Source: Nitrosopumilales archaeon
GTDB lineage: Archaea; Thermoproteota; Nitrososphaeria; Nitrososphaerales; Nitrosopumilaceae
Direction: 5' to 3'
Assembly: GCA_016838825.1 (NCBI GenBank)
Contig: JAEHKU010000003.1
Coordinates: 1,707 to 65,706, forward strand
Length of the DNA: 64,000 nucleotides
Of this stretch, positions 7,726-14,265 are shown one piece after another (position 1 is the first letter of the stretch; every line of letters starts with the position of its first letter). Both the position numbers and the translations under genes were made by a program. The notes below the pieces were generated by a model. It did not search any database. It had not been told where the DNA came from and was given only the letters and a program-made list of their open reading frames with translations.

Positions 7726-8505
7726 CTACTGACTTCCAATAAGGAATATTACATTCGCTGTGGTTCTAACGTCTTGTTCAGATGCAAATACTGGTGTAGC
7801 AGATTGGACCATAGCACTCTCAGCCATATCAAATGATTTGAATATGGGAGTTGGAGGCGGCATGCCAAACTCTGACAACGAAATTGCTTTTACGCCAATG
7901 ATTTGGTGTCCAAGTGGTGTCAATGCTTTTTCTGCTTTGTACTTTGCATTCAGAACTGCTTCTTCAATAAGAGAATCTTTCACTTGAATTAGTTTTTCTG
8001 GCGACAGAGTGAAAGATACACTGTCTACCCTGTTTGCTCCTGCTACAACTGCTGCATCTATAATATCAGCAGCCATATCCAGATTAGTAGTTTCAACAGT
8101 TAGGATGTTTGATACTCTATATCCCTTTAGTTCAGATTTGTATTGTCCTGTTATTGGATCTCTTATGCTATCATAGATAGGAAAGATATTCAGAGAAGAT
8201 GTGCTTAACTCATCTTCTGTTATTCCTAGATTTTTGATTTCGTCTACAACTGCATTCATTATAACAGAATTCTGGGTTAGTGCTTCTGAAGCAGTTTTAG
8301 CTTCAGTTTCTACGCCAAATCTTACCACTAAGAGATTAGGGTCAACTGAAGTAGTTGCTTCTCCGGTAACAGAGATTACTTTTTCCCTTGATGGAAATGG
8401 TGTTATTTCAGCAGAGGCTTGATTTTGTGTTTGGGTCAGCTCAAAAGTCAGCACAGTTACGAGTACCAAACTTGTCAGCACAGCTAATCCAATTTTTTTG
8501 TTCAT
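7726..8505 (-). CDS. SIMPL-domain (DUF541) secreted protein
   Basis: Exported protein of 259 residues with a signal peptide (residues 1-32, core LAVLTSLVLVTVLTF, cleavage near ASAE). The remainder matches the SIMPL/DUF541 family: ISVTGEATTSVDPNLLVVRFGVET at its start, a central block ELKGYRVSNILTVETTNLD, and AAVVAGANRVDSVSFTLS. Bacterial relatives such as E. coli YggE are periplasmic and linked to oxidative-stress defence, though the biochemistry is unclear. It appears monocistronic. The family call is firm; the function is not. Confidence 0.9.
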   Translation of the reverse strand: MNKKIGLAVLTSLVLVTVLTFELTQTQNQASAEITPFPSREKVISVTGEATTSVDPNLLVVRFGVETEAKTASEALTQNSVIMNAVVDEIKNLGITEDELSTSSLNIFPIYDSIRDPITGQYKSELKGYRVSNILTVETTNLDMAADIIDAAVVAGANRVDSVSFTLSPEKLIQVKDSLIEEAVLNAKYKAEKALTPLGHQIIGVKAISLSEFGMPPPTPIFKSFDMAESAMVQSATPVFASEQDVRTTANVIFLIGSQ

Positions 8506-8593
8506 AGATTTGAGGCAATAGAGTTACTATTTATGATTGTGTATAATTCGTCCAGAAACATAGTTAACAAGAGTTTTGCTGGAATTTTGTTTC

Positions 8594-8602
8594 TTTAAAT
8601 AA
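8594..8602 (+). promoter_or_regulatory. box A upstream of the PLD-like gene
   Basis: TTTAAATAA centred about 25 bases before the ATG at 8623, implying a leaderless or nearly leaderless transcript. Confidence 0.5.
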
Positions 8603-8622
8603 TAAAATACACATTCATAGTT

Positions 8623-9279
8623 ATGGGATTACGAGAGGTTGAACTAAAACAAGAATACAGATCTGATAGAGATGATCTTGTAACAGAATTCTTCATCCCT
8701 TGCCTGAGTAATTCTAATAGATATGACAGAGCAATTGGGTCCATCTCGTTGCATAGTATAACTACGCTTTCTCTTGGCTTTGAAAATCTTGTTGCAAATG
8801 ATGGAAAGATAAGAATTATTTCAGGTCACAGGTTCAAAACTTCTGACCTTAACATTCTGTCCAAAATATACAGTGGAAATGGAAAATTACCATCTCTTGG
8901 TTCTTTGATGAAAAATGGAAAGATTGATGTTGTAAAAAAAATGCTCGAAGAAAAAAAATTAGAGATTAAAATCGCAATACCTAACTCAGAAGATGTAGCT
9001 GGTGTCTTTGCAGAAAAAATAGGAATTTTTCAAGATCACAATAATGATGTAGTAGCATTTACCGGTACATCTAATGAAACTTTTAGTACTATGACAAAAA
9101 ATTTTGAATGCATTGATGTCTATACTTCATGGAATGATAAATTAAGAATTGATTTGAAGATTCAAGATTTTGAAAACTTATGGAATGACAATACAAAGTA
9201 TGTAGAGGTGTACGATTTTGAGTATGCCGATAAAAATAATCTTTTGAAATATACCGTGGAAGGAATGTTCAACTTTTAA
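8623..9279 (+). CDS. stand-alone PLD-like (HKD-type) domain protein
   Basis: A 218-residue protein resembling the phospholipase-D-like domain found at the N-terminus of some defence and repair helicases. Visible matches are the early block VTEFFIPCLSNSNRYDRAIGS, the strand IRIISGHR, and the core GVFAEKIGIFQD followed by VVAFTGTSNET and a W-rich acidic stretch. In active members the core reads HxK with a downstream GS.N; here the His position is Ala130 while K132, S150 and N151 remain. No helicase follows: the next gene is EndA on the other strand. Family assignment is from memory of these motifs. Whether it is a degraded remnant or a binding module is open. Confidence 0.7.
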   Translation: MGLREVELKQEYRSDRDDLVTEFFIPCLSNSNRYDRAIGSISLHSITTLSLGFENLVANDGKIRIISGHRFKTSDLNILSKIYSGNGKLPSLGSLMKNGKIDVVKKMLEEKKLEIKIAIPNSEDVAGVFAEKIGIFQDHNNDVVAFTGTSNETFSTMTKNFECIDVYTSWNDKLRIDLKIQDFENLWNDNTKYVEVYDFEYADKNNLLKYTVEGMFNF

Positions 9280-9297
9280 GCTAAAAATTATAAAAAT

Positions 9298-9894
9298 TCA
9301 CAATTCAATAGGTGTAATGGGAGGGTTTGCTTCATTTTTAAGAAATTTTATTTTTGAGATTTTATAATAAATTACTTCTCCCCTTCTCTCGATTACTGCA
9401 AGAACCGGTTCTTTTCCCATCTGAGTTATCTGTCCTACCTTTTTTTGTAATTGACCTAACTTCTCTTGTTTTCCTTCAGACAAACCAAATACTAGATACT
9501 TTGCACCTTTTTCACCGAAATGGCCTCTTTCATAAACCCTAAAATCTGAACCAAACCCAAATCCATCTTTTACGACGTATCCTTTGCTCTTCAAATCACG
9601 ATATATCAGGAATTTTGTTAGAATGTTATTATCATATTTTAGACATTTCTGCATAAGAGTATCAAAGTTAATTTTCTTTTTTCCTTCTTTCAATTCAAGG
9701 TAGTTAGTATAAAGAAGATAAAGTGATTCAAATGGTTTCAAGATAAATTTTTTTTTGCTAATTTCTCCACATCCTTTTTGTTCTAAGATGTTCTGCATTT
9801 TTTTATTAGACACTATTGTTTGGTTTCTAACTAATACCCCCTCAATTTTCACTTCGACATCTGACATTTCATCACAATAGCTAATTTTGACCAT
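9298..9894 (-). CDS. endA: tRNA-splicing endonuclease subunit
   Basis: Cuts introns from archaeal pre-tRNA at bulge-helix-bulge sites. The 198-residue protein has the EndA layout: a variable N-terminal domain (1-85) and the catalytic fold (about 90-185) with SDFRVYERG, AKYLVFGLSEG and PVLAVIERRGEVIYYKI. Of the usual Tyr/His/Lys triad, Tyr121 and Lys161 are present. The His normally three residues before the YLV strand is replaced by Gly130 or Ala131; the nearest His is H125. It may therefore be a structural partner subunit of a heterotetramer, or may use a shifted His. The intron in tRNA-Ser (40472-40485) shows this activity is needed. Confidence 0.88.
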   Translation of the reverse strand: MVKISYCDEMSDVEVKIEGVLVRNQTIVSNKKMQNILEQKGCGEISKKKFILKPFESLYLLYTNYLELKEGKKKINFDTLMQKCLKYDNNILTKFLIYRDLKSKGYVVKDGFGFGSDFRVYERGHFGEKGAKYLVFGLSEGKQEKLGQLQKKVGQITQMGKEPVLAVIERRGEVIYYKISKIKFLKNEANPPITPIEL

Positions 9895-10007
9895 ATAAGC
9901 TTGCTTTAAAATTTGAGGTTTACCTAAATCATCTTTTCAGTTTATCCAATAAGCTAAACTCTACGGTTAAAATATGGGCGTTTAATTTTATGGTTCACGG
10001 AGATTTT

Positions 10008-10502
10008 ATGCACGGTGCAAATTATAGAACTGGAAATGGTCAGCCTTACACGCGGAAAGAATACATCAAAGGTAAGCCACAAATAAAAATAGCTAAATTT
10101 GCAAGCGGAAAAAGAGGAGATTATGATTATTGTGTTCAGTTATTAGTTAATGAGAAAGTCCAGATCAGACACATGGCAATTGAATCAACAAGACTTGCTG
10201 CTAACAAGCCTGTCGAAAAAGTAGCCGGAGAAACTGGTTTTTTTTCTTTCTTACGCGTTTATCCGCATGTTTTACTCAGAGAAAATAAAATGATTGCAAC
10301 TGCAGGTGCTGATAGGCTTCAGGAGGGAATGCGTAGAGCATTTGGCAAAGCAGTAAGTCTAGCTGTACGTGTGAGAGCTGGTCAGTGTATCATGGAAATT
10401 CATGTGAAAAAAGAACACCTTGACATTGCAAAGAAGTCGTTACGTGAGGCCTGTATTAAACTACCAGCTACACCAAAAATTAAAGTAATTTCATTAAAGT
10501 AA
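10008..10502 (+). CDS. rpl10e: 50S ribosomal protein L10e (uL16)
   Basis: Large-subunit protein at the P-site/5S region, archaeal counterpart of bacterial L16. Diagnostic blocks are YRTGNGQPYTRKEYIKGKP, RHMAIESTRLAANK, YPHVLLRENKMIATAGADR and LQEGMRRAFGKAV. I chose the ATG at 10008 (MHGANYRTG) because a TTTAATTTTA box at 9981-9990 lies about 25 bases upstream, as expected for a leaderless mRNA. An in-frame ATG at 9990, adding MVHGDF, is served by another box (GTTAAAATAT, 9966-9975) and cannot be excluded. It is monocistronic, divergent from EndA. Confidence 0.96.
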   Translation: MHGANYRTGNGQPYTRKEYIKGKPQIKIAKFASGKRGDYDYCVQLLVNEKVQIRHMAIESTRLAANKPVEKVAGETGFFSFLRVYPHVLLRENKMIATAGADRLQEGMRRAFGKAVSLAVRVRAGQCIMEIHVKKEHLDIAKKSLREACIKLPATPKIKVISLK

Positions 10503-10503
10503 A

Positions 10504-10779
10504 TTAGCTCAACTTGAATACTTCGAGAATTTCGTTCTGTCTTTTACTAAGGATTTCTAAAAACTCTGAGAATTCCTCCTTCGTTGGATTCCGCTTTAAA
10601 ATTCTTCTACATTGATAATGGAACGAATTGTAAAGTCTACCAATAGCTATACCGTACCCAAATGAATTATATTTTTTAGAGAAATTATCAAGATATTTTA
10701 CAATCTGAGAAATTTCATCTGAGTTTTCTATGACTTCAGTAATTTTTTGCTCCGTTTTTTCTTTAAGTTCAGAATCCAC
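10504..10779 (-). CDS. hypothetical protein, 91 aa
   Basis: Small, wholly alpha-helical, charged protein (Lys, Glu) with a central aromatic patch (SFGYGIAIGRLYNSFHYQCRR) and a C-terminal helix ending EVFKLS. No domain recognised; no membrane segment. It is convergent with L10e, with one base between the two stops. The arrangement of amphipathic helices suggests a small helical bundle. Confidence 0.6.
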   Translation of the reverse strand: MDSELKEKTEQKITEVIENSDEISQIVKYLDNFSKKYNSFGYGIAIGRLYNSFHYQCRRILKRNPTKEEFSEFLEILSKRQNEILEVFKLS

Positions 10780-10831
10780 GTTTTAATTAAATTGTAATTG
10801 AATAAAAATTGTATCACAAAAATCAGTACCC

Positions 10832-10838
10832 TTTAATA
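10832..10838 (+). promoter_or_regulatory. box A (TATA) of tRNA-Gly
   Basis: TTTAATA centred about 29 bases upstream of the mature tRNA-Gly 5' end. Confidence 0.55.
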
Positions 10839-10863
10839 GAATAGATTTTGTTTGATCGTTTGA

Positions 10864-10937
10864 GCGGTTGTAGTACAGCTTGGCTAATATTCGGGATTGC
10901 CAATTCCGTGACCCGGGTTCGAATCCCGGCAACCGCA
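10864..10937 (+). tRNA. tRNA-Gly (anticodon GCC)
   Basis: Acceptor stem GCGGTTG pairs perfectly with CAACCGC. The anticodon stem CGGGA/TTCCG (one G-T pair) closes loop TTGCCAA, giving anticodon GCC for GGC/GGT codons. The T arm CCGGG/CCCGG has loop TTCGAAT. Discriminator A at 10937; CCA is not encoded. No intron. Confidence 0.95.
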
Positions 10938-10991
10938 AACAAAATGTTACTTTGCGAAATATTTACTAAGAAAAATTGCTTAATACAAAAA

Positions 10992-11426
10992 TCAGGCGCA
11001 AGTTAATCCTTTTTTAATTATTTCAAGCGCATTTATGGCTTTTTCAGGTTTAGGAAGTTGTATCATAAAGACATTGGAGCTAGTTATGTGAGAATTTGGT
11101 GCTGAAAGTGCTAACATGGAGGTAGTTGCAAGGGATTCAAAGAAATCTATGGATTCATTAGCGTTGAGAAGAAATTTTTCGGATATTCCACCTTGTGAAA
11201 AGTTTAGCAAAATTTCTACAAACACGTGTCCTAAACCATCTTGAAGAATGTTTAAATTAGTTTCTACAGAAAGCGGTCTTCCTGCAACCTCTATCATAAT
11301 TTTATCAAATCGCTTTTGTTCTATGATTAGACATGGAATTTTGGAGTCATTGTAATCAAAAAAAGTAATTTCTTGGTGAACTTGAGTTGACAGTCTATTT
11401 AGCTCATCACTTGACATTTTTTTCAC
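10992..11426 (-). CDS. hypothetical protein, 144 aa
   Basis: Unrecognised soluble protein of mixed helix and strand, without Cys motifs (two isolated Cys) or membrane segment. Its start overlaps the end of the antiporter gene (11407-12735) by 20 bases on the same strand, which suggests translational coupling and a role beside the antiporter, perhaps as a regulatory or stabilising partner. That link is inference from context only. Confidence 0.65.
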   Translation of the reverse strand: MKKMSSDELNRLSTQVHQEITFFDYNDSKIPCLIIEQKRFDKIMIEVAGRPLSVETNLNILQDGLGHVFVEILLNFSQGGISEKFLLNANESIDFFESLATTSMLALSAPNSHITSSNVFMIQLPKPEKAINALEIIKKGLTCA

Positions 11427-12735
11427 TACGTGTTACTCTTGGAATTATCCTGTCCCCTACTTTTATCAAAAATGGAGAAATGAATGCGGTTATTATGGAT
11501 ATAACTCCAATTAAGGGGAACAAAAATGAGCTCACTACTCCAAAGTCAACACCAACCTTTACTATAATAATAGAAAACTCTCCTCTTGGTGCTGACAATG
11601 CAAATGCAGAACGTAGGGATTTTCCTCTTCCCTGTCTGAATATATAACAGCCTAACAGATTTCCTCCAAATTTGACGCCTATCGCTACGGCAATTAGCAT
11701 TATAGCTATGAAGATGTAGTTTTGAAGTTGGCTCACATCCATTAGTGCTCCAACTGAAACAAAGAATATTGCAACAAACATGTCTTTTATTGGACTTGAC
11801 AATACCTTCGAAACTTCAGCAGATTTTGACTCTGCTACTAACACGCCTGCCAGAAATGCTCCAATAGCCACAGAAAGTCCAACTATGCTAGATAAAAGTG
11901 CGTATCCAAAGCAAACTCCTAGAATTGAGAGCAACAAAATTTCTCGGTTTTCTGTACTAGCTACACGATCTATTAGTTTAGGAATCGTTCTTGCTCCTAT
12001 TGTAAAAGTCCCAATTATTAGTCCTACAGCAACTAGAGCTATCACTATTACCATTTCATAAGAAATGGCTCCAAGGAGTGCAACAGATTGCAATGATGCA
12101 ATGAGAATGACAGCTATAACATCTTCAACAATTAAAACTCCTAAAATGAGTATTGAGGATTCTTTTTTTATTTTACCAGTGTCTTCAAGTATTTTTACAA
12201 TTATAGCAGTACTGCTAATTGATAGTGCAGCAGACAGAAACAATGCATCCATAAATCCAAGTCCCAATGCAGTTGAAGCTGCAAACACTAAACCCAAAGT
12301 GAGAAGTAGTCCAAGTGTTCCTATACCAATAGCCGCTCGCCCTATCGATTTTATTTTAGCAATTGGAAATTCAATTCCAATTACAAAGAGAAGTAAGATT
12401 ACACCAATCTCTGCAAAAATATTGAGAAATGTTATATCAGAAAGAATTCCAATTGATTGAGTTGGAACCGGTGGCAAAAAGGAAGCCCACAACGGAGATA
12501 GTGGACCCATAAGCATGCCTGCAAACAGATAACCAATGATTAATGGCTGTTTAATTTTGAAAAAGGCTAGCGTGACAATTGAAGCTAGAATCATAATAAT
12601 TGCCAAGTCAGTTATGAAAGGACTGTGTGGTAGATCAAAAGGTCTTATCTTATCTATTATATCCACTATACCTTGGCTAATCTCGCTTCCGGGCAAGGTT
12701 GGAGGTTCAATTTGAAGAAAAATATTTTCCATCAA
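11407..12735 (-). CDS. cation:proton antiporter (CPA2/Kef type)
   Basis: Membrane antiporter of 442 residues with about 12-13 hydrophobic segments from residue 40 to 425, exchanging Na+ or K+ for H+. Family hallmarks are QPLIIGYLFAGMLMGP, GVILLLFVIGIEF, the discontinuous-helix stretch LSAALSISSTAIIVKILED and GVLIVEDVIAVILI with the conserved Asp of CPA2 exchangers, and AIGAFLAGVLVAES. No C-terminal RCK/TrkA-N domain is present, unlike full-length KefB/KefC. The first two codons are both ATG. Ion specificity cannot be read from the sequence. The downstream 144-residue gene overlaps by 20 bases. Confidence 0.93.
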   Translation of the reverse strand: MMENIFLQIEPPTLPGSEISQGIVDIIDKIRPFDLPHSPFITDLAIIMILASIVTLAFFKIKQPLIIGYLFAGMLMGPLSPLWASFLPPVPTQSIGILSDITFLNIFAEIGVILLLFVIGIEFPIAKIKSIGRAAIGIGTLGLLLTLGLVFAASTALGLGFMDALFLSAALSISSTAIIVKILEDTGKIKKESSILILGVLIVEDVIAVILIASLQSVALLGAISYEMVIVIALVAVGLIIGTFTIGARTIPKLIDRVASTENREILLLSILGVCFGYALLSSIVGLSVAIGAFLAGVLVAESKSAEVSKVLSSPIKDMFVAIFFVSVGALMDVSQLQNYIFIAIMLIAVAIGVKFGGNLLGCYIFRQGRGKSLRSAFALSAPRGEFSIIIVKVGVDFGVVSSFLFPLIGVISIITAFISPFLIKVGDRIIPRVTRSEKNVK

Positions 12736-12838
12736 TTAGGAAAGGTGTTTTTTATTTAAAAGTGGACCCGTCACAGATTGAAATTAAGATGAAAAAATGT
12801 GATTTTGAGAAAATGACCAATGTCTGATTCAATAAGTG

Positions 12839-12890
12839 GTAACTACGGAATTACCTTTCAGTTAATAGTACCGTATTATACCGTAATTAC
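12839..12890 (+). promoter_or_regulatory. inverted-repeat pair and core promoter upstream of the small zinc-finger gene
   Basis: Two inverted copies of a 16-base element: GTAACTACGGAATTAC on the plus strand at 12839-12854 and GTAATTACGGTATAAT on the minus strand at 12890-12875. They match at 12 of 16 bases, with a 20-base spacer. The spacer carries a box-A-like GTTAATAG (12861-12868), about 26 bases before the ATG at 12891. A third TACCGTA sits at 12869-12875. The symmetry around a core promoter suggests a repressor site; the regulator is unknown. Confidence 0.5.
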
Positions 12891-12998
12891 ATGATTGACT
12901 GCCAATATTGTGCAAAGCAATTCATTGACACGTTAAATGGTTTAATCCAAAAAACCTTTCATGAGATCCTTCATGAACCTGAATTAGTAAATCAGTAA
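12891..12998 (+). CDS. 35-aa C2H2-type zinc-finger-like protein
   Basis: Tiny protein MIDCQYCAKQF... with C4-x2-C7 and H24-x3-H28, ending HEPELVNQ. The Cys/His pattern and the amphipathic stretch between them fit a single zinc-binding module, although the 16-residue gap is longer than in classical C2H2 fingers. It has its own promoter-like region and a proper stop. I believe similar very short CxYC proteins occur in other Thaumarchaeota, but I cannot check. It could be a DNA- or protein-binding regulator; no partner is evident. The next gene, the coiled-coil protein, begins 70 bases later. Confidence 0.6.
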   Translation: MIDCQYCAKQFIDTLNGLIQKTFHEILHEPELVNQ

Positions 12999-13035
12999 AT
13001 TCTTTAACCTTTTTTCTTATAATTTCAAAACTAAC

Positions 13036-13044
13036 TATTTTTAT
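13036..13044 (+). promoter_or_regulatory. box A upstream of the coiled-coil gene
   Basis: TATTTTTAT centred about 29 bases before the ATG at 13069. Confidence 0.4.
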
Positions 13045-13068
13045 CATCTTTCTTTACTTTAATGTCAA

Positions 13069-14265
13069 ATGGTTAAGAAAAAAACCAACAAAGTCAAAAG
13101 ATCTAAAACACAAAGCCAGCCAAACAGTATGTTACTAAAGAAAATAAGTTCTATCTCAGATTCAACAAAACTTCTTTCTAAAGAAGTAAAAGGTATGACC
13201 AAAATTTTTACCGAAAACCAAAAGATTCTGATTTCATTGAAAAATATGATAGACGGCCTCGGTACTGCATTAAGTGAAATTCAAAAACAATCAAAACAGA
13301 TCAGAATTATTGAAGAAGATACACAAAAGTTATTTGTTGGTTTTAGACAAGCGAAAAAACAATCAAATTTAATTGAAAAAATTAATGAACAAACAAATCG
13401 TCTACAGGAACGGGTAAACAAAGTTGATCAAAAACAAGAATCTCTTCTAGACTCGAACCAGCTTATGCAAAGTGTGCGCGGTAGTTTAGATTCTATTCGG
13501 AACAATACCAAAATGATAATGCGCGTTTCTGATAGAATAGATAGTGTTCAAAACGAAGTGACGAAAGTAACTTCAACAAAAGATGAATCATTTGCTAAGA
13601 TGACTTCTGAAATAAGAAATGTTGGGACTGAACTTGATTCTCTTGGTAAAAAAACAGATTCATTTACAGCTGCAACTAATAATATTAGAAATATTCAGGA
13701 AGAATTTACTAATTTCAAGGAAAACGTAGTTGGAAAAACTATCAAGTTAGACGAAAAAATCTCAGATTTGACTGAACTACTGAATAGAAATACACAATCT
13801 GTAGCCGAATCTAATAAAAAGACTCATGAAATTCACCAAGGTTTACAAGAATTGACGAACATCACTCACAAAACTTCAGAAAATACATCTAGAGAGGTGT
13901 TAGGACTGTTACGTCTCTCAGAACATCAATCCAACATACGTATGCATTCAGAGTCAGAATATGGTAACACTGATGATTTGGAAAAGATGGTTTCACTGAC
14001 AGTAGAAATGGTTAATCTTTTTGATAAACTTTCAATAGAGACTGAGAAAAAGATGCCTCTTCCACAAGAAGTAAAGCGTTGGGCAGTAAGCAAGACGTTG
14101 GATGCAGCTGACAAATGGGAAATTAGATTTTCTGATGTCTTCAGAATATTAGTGAATGAACTTGGTCGTGACTTGCTAAAAGAATCGTTAAGGGTTCAAC
14201 AAGTCAAAGACCTCTTTGGCATTCGAGCTGTTGACGAGATCAGACAAGAACTTGATATATCCTAG
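13069..14265 (+). CDS. long coiled-coil protein, 398 aa
   Basis: After a basic N-terminal tail (MVKKKTNKVKRSKTQ), residues 20-290 form an almost continuous heptad-like, Ser/Thr/Asn/Gln-rich helix resembling the rods of chemoreceptors or SMC-like proteins, without a transmembrane segment. Residues about 300-398 form a separate globular helical domain (DLEKMVSLTVEMVNLFDKLS, then LPQEVKRWAVSKTLDAADKW and FRILVNELGRDLL). No methylation helix or ATPase motif is seen. A structural or nucleoid/cytoskeleton-like role is possible. It overlaps the glycosyltransferase stop by 4 bases, convergently. Confidence 0.75.
   Translation: MVKKKTNKVKRSKTQSQPNSMLLKKISSISDSTKLLSKEVKGMTKIFTENQKILISLKNMIDGLGTALSEIQKQSKQIRIIEEDTQKLFVGFRQAKKQSNLIEKINEQTNRLQERVNKVDQKQESLLDSNQLMQSVRGSLDSIRNNTKMIMRVSDRIDSVQNEVTKVTSTKDESFAKMTSEIRNVGTELDSLGKKTDSFTAATNNIRNIQEEFTNFKENVVGKTIKLDEKISDLTELLNRNTQSVAESNKKTHEIHQGLQELTNITHKTSENTSREVLGLLRLSEHQSNIRMHSESEYGNTDDLEKMVSLTVEMVNLFDKLSIETEKKMPLPQEVKRWAVSKTLDAADKWEIRFSDVFRILVNELGRDLLKESLRVQQVKDLFGIRAVDEIRQELDIS

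Noticed and set aside
12065-12460. Plus-strand frame of 131 residues opposite the antiporter
   Set aside because: Shadow frame of the membrane-protein gene; composition (Ser/Ile/Pro/Asn) is atypical of coding.
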